Source: Luteibacter aegosomaticola (lineage in GTDB: Bacteria > Pseudomonadota > Gammaproteobacteria > Xanthomonadales > Rhodanobacteraceae). From it: 64,000 nucleotides of DNA. Positions 52,555-60,164 of the stretch are shown one piece after another. How positions within the stretch are numbered: position 1 is the stretch's first letter; each line of letters opens with the position of its first letter. Made by a program: the position numbers and the translations under genes. The DNA is taken from NCBI RefSeq assembly GCF_023078475.1, contig NZ_CP095741.1, positions 5,027,599 through 5,091,598 of the forward strand, written 5' to 3'. The notes beneath the pieces are model-generated. The model worked only from the letters and a program-made list of their open reading frames with translations, was not told the origin of the DNA and ran no database searches.

Positions 52555-52569
52555 GCAGGAGCCGTGCCA
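52555..52569 (-). promoter_or_regulatory. Sigma-54 (-24/-12) promoter of rtcBA
   Basis: TGGCACGGCTCCTGC on the minus strand matches the sigma-54 consensus TGGCAC-N5-TTGC with one mismatch. The GG and GC doublets are exactly 10 nt apart. The transcript should start near 52543, about 160 nt before rtcB. The neighbouring rtcR encodes the activator of this kind of promoter. Confidence 0.9.
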
Positions 52570-52656
52570 ACGCCGTGGTCAAATTCGTAAGTCACTGCCT
52601 AAGATCATTTTTATTGTTCGTGGTACTAAATTCACCCACAGCCGTGGCGATGAAAT

Positions 52657-52674
52657 ACGATATGGCCGTATCGT
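52657..52674. promoter_or_regulatory. Palindrome, candidate RtcR-binding site
   Basis: ACGATA-N6-TATCGT is a perfect 6-bp inverted repeat, about 88 nt upstream of the sigma-54 promoter and 20 nt before the rtcR start. The distance fits an enhancer for RtcR and possible autoregulation. A second palindrome (ATGGA-TTGA-TCCAT, 52682-52695) overlaps the rtcR start codon. No other feature was seen in this 313-nt gap. Confidence 0.55.
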
Positions 52675-52693
52675 CTATTAGATGGATTGATCC

Positions 52694-54283
52694 ATGAAGA
52701 CCAAGGTGGTCATCGGCTTTCTCGGCACCCAGCTGGATGCGGGCGATAAGCCCGAGCGCTGGGAACGCTGGCGTCCCACGGTGTCGCTGGGCATGCACGA
52801 GGATTTCCTGATCGGCCGCATCGAGCTGCTCGCGGACGAGCGCCGCGCGGCCCGGACGCTGAAGCGCGTCGTTGAAGATCTGGCCCAGGTGTCGCCCGAG
52901 ACCGCGGTGAAGGTGCACGACACCTACATTGAGAATCCCTGGGACTTCGAGTCGGTGTACGAAACGCTGTACGCCTTTGCGCGCGCGTATCCGTTCGACC
53001 TCGAGAACGAGGATTACTACTTTCACATCACGACCGGCACGCACGTCGCACAGATTTGCCTGTTCCTGCTGACCGAGAGCCGCCACCTGCCGGGCCGCCT
53101 GCTGCAGGCTTCGCCACCGCGCCACGCGGGGGTGACGGCGAGCGTCGGCGAGTTGAGCGTGATCGATCTCGATCTCTCCCGGTATGACCGCCTCACACAA
53201 CGCTTCCAGATCGAGCAACAGGAAGACCGCACGCACCTGAAGAGCGGTATCGCTACGCGCAATCCCGCGTTCAACCGCATGATCGATCAGATCGAGACCG
53301 TGGGCAGCCGATCCGCGGCGCCGATCCTCCTGATGGGCCCCACGGGTGCGGGCAAGAGCCAGCTCGCCCGACGTCTGTTCGAGTTGAAGCAGGCGCGGCG
53401 CGAGGTGAGCGGACGCTTTGTCGAGGTGAACTGCGCGACGCTCCGCGGCGATGGTGCGATGAGTGCGCTGTTCGGCCATGTCAAAGGCGCTTACACCGGT
53501 GCGGCCGGCGAGCGCGCGGGCCTGTTGCGCAGCGCGGACAAGGGCCTCTTGTTCCTTGATGAAATCGGCGAGCTCGGCGCGGACGAGCAGGCGATGCTGC
53601 TACGCGCGCTCGAAGACAAGCGTTTCCTGCCCGTGGGTGGCGATCGCGAAGTGGCCAGCGACTTTCAACTGATCGCCGGTACCAATCGTGATCTCGGCAA
53701 ACGCGTTGCGGAAGGGCGCTTCCGTGATGATCTGTATGCGCGGCTGAATATCTGGTCGTTCCATCTCCCCGGACTTGCGGAGCGCATGGAGGATATCGAG
53801 CCGAACCTGGATTACGAGCTGGACCGCTATGCGCGCGAAGAGAACCGTCGCGTCACGTTCAACAAGGAGGCGCGGGCGCGCTACCTCGGTTTCGCTATGT
53901 CGGGGGACGCACCGTGGTCGGGCAACTTCCGGGACCTGGGCGCGTCGGTGACACGCATGGCAACGCTTGCGCCTTCCGGCCGCATCAACGAAGCCAGCGT
54001 CGATGAAGAAATTGCACGCCTGCGCAGGCTTTGGCGCCACGATGGCGGCGAGGTCGATGGACTACGCGAATTGTTGGGTGATGCGCTGGATGAGGTTGAC
54101 CTGTTCGATCGTGTGCAGCTGGCTGAGGTGGTGAAGGTATGCCGCCGCGCGCGCACGATTTCCGACGCGGGGCGGCAACTATTCGCCGCCTCACGTGCAA
54201 AGCGCTCCAGCACCAACGACGCCGACCGCCTGCGCAAGTATCTGGCCCGCTTCAACCTCAACTGGGAATCCCTAACCCTGTAG
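52694..54283 (+). CDS. rtcR: Sigma-54-dependent activator RtcR with CARF-type sensor domain
   Basis: A 529-residue bacterial enhancer-binding protein. Residues 1-185 are the RtcR N-terminal domain, a CARF-like fold thought to sense RNA-derived ligands (KVVIGFLGTQLDAGDKPERW, YFHITTGTHVAQICLFLLTE). The AAA+ domain has Walker A MGPTGAGKSQLARRLF near residue 216, the sigma-54 contact GAYTGA near residue 265, and Walker B LLFLDEIGELG. The C-terminal part (KVCRRARTISDAGRQLFAASR) is the DNA-binding region. It is divergent from rtcBA, the usual arrangement. Confidence 0.95.
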   Translation: MKTKVVIGFLGTQLDAGDKPERWERWRPTVSLGMHEDFLIGRIELLADERRAARTLKRVVEDLAQVSPETAVKVHDTYIENPWDFESVYETLYAFARAYPFDLENEDYYFHITTGTHVAQICLFLLTESRHLPGRLLQASPPRHAGVTASVGELSVIDLDLSRYDRLTQRFQIEQQEDRTHLKSGIATRNPAFNRMIDQIETVGSRSAAPILLMGPTGAGKSQLARRLFELKQARREVSGRFVEVNCATLRGDGAMSALFGHVKGAYTGAAGERAGLLRSADKGLLFLDEIGELGADEQAMLLRALEDKRFLPVGGDREVASDFQLIAGTNRDLGKRVAEGRFRDDLYARLNIWSFHLPGLAERMEDIEPNLDYELDRYAREENRRVTFNKEARARYLGFAMSGDAPWSGNFRDLGASVTRMATLAPSGRINEASVDEEIARLRRLWRHDGGEVDGLRELLGDALDEVDLFDRVQLAEVVKVCRRARTISDAGRQLFAASRAKRSSTNDADRLRKYLARFNLNWESLTL

Positions 54284-54289
54284 TAGCGG

Positions 54290-55018
54290 TTATTTCGGCG
54301 CGGGAGCGTAGTAGACGCTGAGCATGCACTGGTAGTCGGCGCTCGGCATCAGGTCCATCGACGCACGGCGTTGATCGAGATGTGCGGGATCTTCCACCGG
54401 GTCCATCTTCATGCTGGCGAAGTCCCTGCCGTTAGTGGTGGTGTACTGCGTGCCATAACGTTGCGGCTTGCCTTCATGGCGGAGCAGCCGGTCGGTCAGC
54501 ATCGCCACGTCACCCTTGGCCAACTCGCCGGCATCCGCGCGCGCGGTGATTTGCGGCAGCATCGACTGCATGAAGGGGATATCGGAAGTCGCGTGCTGTA
54601 CCAGGGTAAAGGCCGCGCTCACGCCGGCAAGGCCTACCGCGTTCGCGTGCGGGAAGCCCTTTTTGGCGAAGGTTTCCTTCATCCACGCCAGGTTGTCCTT
54701 GTCCACTTTATCCATCGCCTGGAACGCCGCCTTGTCCTGCGGTGCGGCGATCCACGCGCTGCGTGCGGATTGGTCCTGGTCAAACCGCTTACTCAGTTCA
54801 TCGCGTAGATCGGTATCGGAGAATCCCGCTGCCTTGTTGTCGCGTTCGATGCCTTCGCTGGTCAGCGCGGGGTGCGCTTGCGCCATCTTGGTCTGCCACG
54901 CGGCGACGTTGGGGCACTTCGCCGCGGCGGCATCGTCCTTCGCATCGGCGAAGGCGGCGCCCGGCAGAACGAAACAGAGGGCGATCAGGCTCGCGCGACG
55001 TAGGGACAGATGAAGCAT
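54290..55018 (-). CDS. DUF6624-like exported protein
   Basis: A 242-residue protein with a signal peptide (SLIALCFVLPGAAFA) and a mature DUF6624-like domain: DNLAWMKETFAKKGFPHANAV, LVQHATSDIPFMQSMLPQI and GKPQRYGTQYTTTNGRDF are its conserved-looking parts. The function is not known. ATG 55018 is the first start in front of the signal sequence. It converges on rtcR and follows the MBL hydrolase gene. Confidence 0.75.
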   Translation of the reverse strand: MLHLSLRRASLIALCFVLPGAAFADAKDDAAAAKCPNVAAWQTKMAQAHPALTSEGIERDNKAAGFSDTDLRDELSKRFDQDQSARSAWIAAPQDKAAFQAMDKVDKDNLAWMKETFAKKGFPHANAVGLAGVSAAFTLVQHATSDIPFMQSMLPQITARADAGELAKGDVAMLTDRLLRHEGKPQRYGTQYTTTNGRDFASMKMDPVEDPAHLDQRRASMDLMPSADYQCMLSVYYAPAPK

Positions 55019-55049
55019 CGGGATGCGCTCCTGGTGGGATAAGCCGCCG

Positions 55050-56231
55050 TCAGTGGCAGGCTGGCAAAGCGTATTTGTGGGCAGGGTCGCCGCTCTTCGA
55101 TGCGATGATCGGTGTCTGCGCCCCCGTGGACCAGGTCTGCTCCGGCCACCAGCGTGGGACCACGGGATGCGTCGTGGGTTCCACGGCCTCGCCGGGCCTG
55201 GGGATAAGTACGTTCGCACCCACGCACTTCGCCGCCGCAAGGATACGTTCCGGCGGCTCGGTCCAGGCGTGATGGGCCAGCTTCACCAGGCCCCAATGCA
55301 CCGGGATCATCGTGCGGGCGCGCACTTCCTGGTCGACGAGTACCGCCTGCTCGGGGCCAAGGTGCCAATCGGGCCATTGCTCATCGTATTGGCCTGCTTC
55401 GATCAGGCTGAGGTCGAACGGGCCATACTTGTCGCCAACCTCGGAGAAGCTGTCGTTCATGCCGGTGTCGCCGGAATAGAACACGCGATGGCGCGGGCCG
55501 AGGAGGGCATAGCCGGTCCAGAGCGTCTGATCGCTTTGCGGGTTGAGCCGGCCGGACGCGTGGCGCGATGGCGTCGAGACGACGGTGACCGTGCCGACCT
55601 TCGCTTCCTGCCACCAGTCGAGTTGGGTGATGCGATCGTTCGGGATGCCCCAGCCGACGAGGTGCGAGGCGATGCCTAGCGGAACGATGAAGCGTGCACC
55701 GCGTGCGTACAGCGCCTGCACCGAGGCGCGGTCGAGGTGGTCGTAATGGTCGTGGGAGATGATCACGACATCGACGCGCGGAAGATGGTCGATCGGCACC
55801 GGCGGCGGGTACCAGCGTTTCGGCCCCAGCCAGCCGAACGGAGAAGTGCGCTCGCTCCAGAACGGATCGACCACGATGTTCGTACCGTCGATCTCGAGCA
55901 GCATCGACGAGTGGCCGAACCAGGTGACGCGCAGGCCACTGGCAGGCGGTGTCTTGTAGGTAGCCGATGAATCGACCGTCGGTATCGGCTGATCCGGTTC
56001 CTCGCCTGGCTTCGATTCGAAGATCTGCAGGATGCCGCCGTGCAGGTTGGAAAACATCGCCTGCGGATTCAGGAACTGGCTGCCATGCCACTCCGGCGAC
56101 TGCTCATTGCGAGCGAGGAACTCACCCTTCGGCAAGGTGCCGATGTTCGGCCACGCGGAGATCGCGACGAAAACGAGGAACACGAGGAAGAGGGCGGCAA
56201 CGTAGCCAGCGTATCGGAAGAACCGTTTCAA
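55050..56231 (-). CDS. Metallo-beta-lactamase-fold hydrolase, NAPE-PLD-like
   Basis: A 393-residue protein with an N-terminal membrane anchor (YVAALFLVFLVFVAISAW) and a metallo-beta-lactamase domain: the metal motif HDHYDHLD near residue 188, GIASHLVGWGI, and YSGDTGMND. The set resembles N-acyl-phosphatidylethanolamine phospholipase D and UlaG-type hydrolases. The start is taken as TTG 56231 with GGAG 8 nt upstream; no ATG is available downstream before the membrane helix, and the longer frame only reads through the type B repeat. Substrate unknown. Confidence 0.78.
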   Translation of the reverse strand: MKRFFRYAGYVAALFLVFLVFVAISAWPNIGTLPKGEFLARNEQSPEWHGSQFLNPQAMFSNLHGGILQIFESKPGEEPDQPIPTVDSSATYKTPPASGLRVTWFGHSSMLLEIDGTNIVVDPFWSERTSPFGWLGPKRWYPPPVPIDHLPRVDVVIISHDHYDHLDRASVQALYARGARFIVPLGIASHLVGWGIPNDRITQLDWWQEAKVGTVTVVSTPSRHASGRLNPQSDQTLWTGYALLGPRHRVFYSGDTGMNDSFSEVGDKYGPFDLSLIEAGQYDEQWPDWHLGPEQAVLVDQEVRARTMIPVHWGLVKLAHHAWTEPPERILAAAKCVGANVLIPRPGEAVEPTTHPVVPRWWPEQTWSTGAQTPIIASKSGDPAHKYALPACH

Positions 56232-56283
56232 TCCATGAGCTCCATGTGGATCACCCGAGCATACGACGGCCAGGCCCCAAACC

Positions 56284-56378
56284 GTAGGAGCCCACCCTGT
56301 GGGCGACATCTTTCGCGATGGCGCCACAGGGTCTGTGGGTCTTTCGCGAACGGCGTCGCCCACAGGGTGGGCTCCTAC
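56284..56378. repeat. Full type B palindromic repeat
   Basis: GTAGGAGCCCACCCTGTGGG at the start and CACAGGGTGGGCTCCTAC at the end, 95 nt long, almost identical to the copy at 46051. It lies between the alcohol dehydrogenase stop (56422) and the MBL hydrolase start (56231). Confidence 0.92.
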
Positions 56379-56421
56379 AGAGGGCGCCGCGAGTCACATC
56401 GCGGCGCGCATCTTTTGCGAC

Positions 56422-57483
56422 TTAGTTCTTCGGCATCGACGCCATGTCGATCACGAAGCGGTAGCGCACGTCGTTCTTCACCAGGCGCTCGTAGACTTCG
56501 TTGATGTCGGCCATCTTCACCATCTCAACATCGGACACGATGTTGTGCTCGGCGCAGAAGTCCATCATCTCCTGGGTTTCCTTCATGCCACCGATCGCCG
56601 AACCGGCAACGGTGCGACGCGGCAGCATCAGCGCGCCACCCGGGAACGCATCAAGCGGGGTGAGGGCGCCGACGAGCACCATCGTGCCGTCGAGCTTCAG
56701 CAGCGAGAGGTACGGCAGGATGTCGTGGCTGACCGGCACGGTGTTGAGCAGGAAATCGAACGAAGAAGCGGCTGCTTCCATCTGCTTCGGATCCTTCGAC
56801 ACCAGCACTTCATCGGCACCGAGGCGCTTCGCGTCCGCGCCCTTGGCTTCCGAGGTGGTGATCATGACGACATGCGCACCCATGGCCTTGGCGAACTTCA
56901 CGCCCATGTGGCCGAGGCCGCCGAGGCCGATCACGCCGACCTTCTGGCCCGGGCCCACGTTCCAGTGGCGCAGCGGCGAGTAGGTGGTGATGCCGGCGCA
57001 GAGCAGCGGGGCGGCTGCCTTCAGGTCGAGCTTGTCGGAGATCTTCACCACGAAGCGCTCTTCCGCGACCATGTCGGTCGAGTAGCCGCCGTAGGTGGGG
57101 GTCTTCTTATCCTGCTCGGTGCCGTTGTAGGTGAAGCTCGTGTGGACCGTGCAGTACTGCTCGAGATCCTTGTTGCAGGACTCACAGGTGCGGCACGAAT
57201 CGACCATGCAGCCGACGCCGGCGTAGTCGCCGACCTTCAGCTTCTTCACGGCCGAACCCACCGCCTTCACGCGGCCGACGATTTCGTGACCCGGGACCAT
57301 CGGGAAGGTGGAGTTACCCCAATCGCCCTTGGCCTGGTGCAGGTCGGAGTGGCATACGCCGCTGTAGAGCACTTCGATATGCACGTCGTGCGCGCCGACA
57401 TCGCGGCGGTTGAACGTGAACGGGACGAGGGGCGACGTGGCGTCTTTGGCGGCAAAACCGTGGACTTCGAACATGGGTGTCAT
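56422..57483 (-). CDS. Zinc-dependent alcohol dehydrogenase (cinnamyl/YahK type)
   Basis: A 353-residue medium-chain dehydrogenase. CHSD and GHEIVG hold the catalytic zinc ligands, SCRTCESCNKDLEQYC the four structural-zinc Cys, and GLGGLGHMGVKFAKAMG the NADP-binding site. The type acts on aldehydes such as cinnamyl and aliphatic ones, with NADPH. It is divergent from the LysR-type gene, which probably controls it. Confidence 0.92.
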   Translation of the reverse strand: MTPMFEVHGFAAKDATSPLVPFTFNRRDVGAHDVHIEVLYSGVCHSDLHQAKGDWGNSTFPMVPGHEIVGRVKAVGSAVKKLKVGDYAGVGCMVDSCRTCESCNKDLEQYCTVHTSFTYNGTEQDKKTPTYGGYSTDMVAEERFVVKISDKLDLKAAAPLLCAGITTYSPLRHWNVGPGQKVGVIGLGGLGHMGVKFAKAMGAHVVMITTSEAKGADAKRLGADEVLVSKDPKQMEAAASSFDFLLNTVPVSHDILPYLSLLKLDGTMVLVGALTPLDAFPGGALMLPRRTVAGSAIGGMKETQEMMDFCAEHNIVSDVEMVKMADINEVYERLVKNDVRYRFVIDMASMPKN

Positions 57484-57584
57484 CCTCTACAGGGGGAATC
57501 GGGAAAGCGGGGAACGATAACCCTCAACAATCCGACGCGCCAACGCGATTATTCGGACGTATCGTTGAGGTATTCTTGATAATC

Positions 57585-58475
57585 ATGCGCCCTGACAATC
57601 TTTCACACCTGGCCGCCTTCGCGGCCGTCGCTCGCCACGCCAGCTTCCGGAAGGCCGGGGCGGAGCTTACCTTGTCCACGTCAGCCATCAGCTACGCGAT
57701 CCGTGGGCTGGAGGAGCGGCTCGGGGTCACCCTGTTCCACCGGACGACCCGAAGCGTCTCGCTGACCGAAGCCGGCCAGCGGCTGCTTGAGCGCCTGCAG
57801 CCTGCCCTGCGTGATGTCGGCGACGCCCTGGAAGAGATGAACGACTTCCGGGCCCATCCGGCAGGGACGCTCCGCCTGAACATGCCACGGACCGCGGGCC
57901 AACTCTTGTTGCCACCGCTCCTGCCGGGGTTCCTGGCGACCTACCCGGATATCCACTTCGAGGCGGTGGATGACGACGGCATGATCGATATCGTGGCTGC
58001 GGGCTACGACGCCGGCATCCGTTTCCACGAGTCCGTGCCCGAAGACATGATCGCCATTCCCTTCGGCGGCATGCAGAAGGGCGCCTGCGTCGCTGCCCCG
58101 GAATACCTGGCCCGTCGCGGCGTGCCGCTGCACCCGTACGACCTGATGCAACACGACTGCATCCGTTTCCGCTTCCCTAGCGGGCGCCTCTATAAATGGG
58201 AGTTCGAACAGGGCGAGACCAAGCTGGAACTGGATGTTCGCGGCCGCTGCACCTTCGGCGACCTCTGCGTCTCGGTGGATGCCGCGCTCGCCGGCGTGGG
58301 TCTCACCCTGGTGCTGGACGAACAGGTGGATGAGTACGTCCAGGCCGGCAAGCTGGTCCGGGTCCTGGAGGACTGGTGCCCGCCGTACCCCGGCTTCATG
58401 CTTTATTACCCCCGCCAGCGCCGGGTCACCAGCGCCCTCCGTGCGTTCATCGAGTACCTGCAGCAGCACACCTGA
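57585..58475 (+). CDS. LysR-family transcriptional regulator
   Basis: A 296-residue LysR regulator. The winged helix-turn-helix is FAAVARHASFRKAGAELTLSTSAISYAIRGLEERLGVTLFHRT. The co-inducer domain (residues 90-296) is normal. ATG 57585 was chosen over the upstream start. The 101-nt divergent region before it has a pair of CCTCAAC/GTTGAGG arms about 35 nt apart that may be its site for controlling the alcohol dehydrogenase. Confidence 0.92.
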   Translation: MRPDNLSHLAAFAAVARHASFRKAGAELTLSTSAISYAIRGLEERLGVTLFHRTTRSVSLTEAGQRLLERLQPALRDVGDALEEMNDFRAHPAGTLRLNMPRTAGQLLLPPLLPGFLATYPDIHFEAVDDDGMIDIVAAGYDAGIRFHESVPEDMIAIPFGGMQKGACVAAPEYLARRGVPLHPYDLMQHDCIRFRFPSGRLYKWEFEQGETKLELDVRGRCTFGDLCVSVDAALAGVGLTLVLDEQVDEYVQAGKLVRVLEDWCPPYPGFMLYYPRQRRVTSALRAFIEYLQQHT

Positions 58476-58599
58476 AAAGTGATGGTTTTCCATCAGTTGC
58501 GTGTGCGCGCTTGCGCGGGGCGGCCGTTACGGGCGTAAACTATCACTATTGCTGCGCCGCACAAGGCGGCGCTCGCCCACGTCCCAGGCCGCACTCCCC

Positions 58600-59826
58600 A
58601 TGTCTTCCGCCGCTCCCGCACTCGATCCGGGCACCCCACCCGTCCGCGCGCCCCACGTCGGGCTCGTGATTCTTGCCCTCGCTGTCGGCGGCTTCGCCAT
58701 CGGCACGACGGAATTTGCCTCGATGAGCATGCTGCCGCTGTTCGCGCAGGGTCTGGGCATCGATGCGCCGACCGCTGGCCACGCGATCAGCGCTTACGCG
58801 CTGGGCGTGGTGGTGGGTGCGCCGATCATCACGGTGCTAGGCGCGCGCATGCCGCGCCGCCGCCTGCTGCTGTTGCTCATGGCGATGTTCACCGTGTTCA
58901 ACGGCCTGACGGGGTTGTCGCCGAATTACCACTGGATGCTGGTGTTCCGCTTCCTTGCGGGCCTGCCGCATGGCGCGTACTTCGGCGTCGCTGCGCTTGT
59001 GGCGAGTTCGCTCGTCCCCGCGAACCGGCGCACGCGCGCTGTGGGCCAGATGTTCCTCGGCCTTACGGTGGCGACGATCGCCGGCGTGCCGCTGGCGAGC
59101 TGGCTCGGCCAGTTGGTTGGGTGGCGCTGGAGTTTCGCGCTGGTCGCTGTGCTCGGTGTTGCCACGATGAGTGCCGTGCTCGCCTTCGCACCGAATACGC
59201 CCGCCAATCCTAATGCGAGTCCGCTACGCGAACTCAGTGCACTGAAGCGGTCGCAGGTGTGGATCACGCTCGGTATTGGCGCGATCGGTTTCGGCGGCAT
59301 GTTCGCGGTGTACACCTACCTCGCCGACATCCTTCTCAACGTGACCCACATGCCGCTCTCGTCGGTGCCCTGGATCATGGGTGTGTTCGGTGTAGGCATG
59401 ACGCTCGGCAACATGGTCGTGCCGGTGTTCGCCGATCGTGCGTTGATGCGCACGGCGGGCGCGCTGCTGGTGTGGGCGCTGATCATTCTAGCGATCTTCC
59501 CGTTCACCGCCGGTAATGTGTGGACGCTGGGTATCAGCGTGTTCTTCATCGGCATCAGCGGCGCCCTCGGCACCGTGCTTCAGACACGTCTCATGGACGT
59601 CGCCGGTGATGCGCAGGCATTGGCCGCTGCGCTGAACCATTCGGCGTTCAACACGGCGAACGCGCTCGGGCCGTTCCTGGGGGGTCTCGCGATCTCGCAA
59701 GGCTACGGCTGGACTTCGCCGGGTTGGGTGGGAAGTGGCCTGGCGCTGGGTGGATTGCTGCTTTGGGGCGTTTCCGTGGCTGTTGAGCGGAATAGCGAGT
59801 CGCAGGAAGCTGCCCAGGCTTGCTAG
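58600..59826 (+). CDS. MFS transporter, DHA1/AraJ-like
   Basis: A 408-residue major facilitator with 12 helices: LAVGGFAIGTTEFASMSMLP at the start, then AYALGVVVGAPIITVLGARMPRRRLLLLL carrying the helix 2-3 motif. ATG 58600 gives the normal length. These proteins export sugars or drugs. A short TGATGG-TTTT-CCATCA hairpin (58480-58495) lies between the LysR gene and this one, which might separate the two transcripts. Confidence 0.87.
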   Translation: MSSAAPALDPGTPPVRAPHVGLVILALAVGGFAIGTTEFASMSMLPLFAQGLGIDAPTAGHAISAYALGVVVGAPIITVLGARMPRRRLLLLLMAMFTVFNGLTGLSPNYHWMLVFRFLAGLPHGAYFGVAALVASSLVPANRRTRAVGQMFLGLTVATIAGVPLASWLGQLVGWRWSFALVAVLGVATMSAVLAFAPNTPANPNASPLRELSALKRSQVWITLGIGAIGFGGMFAVYTYLADILLNVTHMPLSSVPWIMGVFGVGMTLGNMVVPVFADRALMRTAGALLVWALIILAIFPFTAGNVWTLGISVFFIGISGALGTVLQTRLMDVAGDAQALAAALNHSAFNTANALGPFLGGLAISQGYGWTSPGWVGSGLALGGLLLWGVSVAVERNSESQEAAQAC

Positions 59827-59919
59827 TGATGTAGTCAAAGGATGGCAGCATCCATCGGCGAACGCCTACGAGGCGACGTGGGCTTCGCCTAATATGCGTC
59901 GTGCTGTGCAGGAGGCACG

Positions 59920-60141
59920 ATGGAACGCATGACGATCACAGACACTACGGTAATTGCCGACCTCGATAAGCTCGCCGCCGCGACTGATCGGGACCGCGAC
60001 GAGCTCGTTCTTGAGATTCTTCGGAATTTCTTCCATCCGAGATACAAGAACGAGCTGATCCGGGATTTTCGCTGGAGGATGGACGTATTGGGCGGCGCGG
60101 ATCTCGAGCCGCGCGCTGACGGTGACGGTCACTTTGCATGA
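59920..60141 (+). CDS. Small protein resembling a ribbon-helix-helix antitoxin, orphan
   Basis: A 73-residue protein with an excellent ribosome site (CAGGAGGCACG before ATG 59920). Residues 8-36, DTTVIADLDKLAAATDRDRDELVLEILRNF, have the alternation of strand then two helices expected for ribbon-helix-helix domains such as antitoxins. No toxin gene lies next to it; after it comes mnmE on the other strand. Functional assignment is weak. Confidence 0.5.
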   Translation: MERMTITDTTVIADLDKLAAATDRDRDELVLEILRNFFHPRYKNELIRDFRWRMDVLGGADLEPRADGDGHFA

Positions 60142-60164
60142 TCGTTTGATCGATACGTCAGTCG

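Noticed and set aside
52694..53250. CARF-type domain in RtcR taken as a sign of a CRISPR system
   Set aside because: RtcR proteins have this domain without CRISPR. No repeat-spacer array or cas gene is visible in the window.
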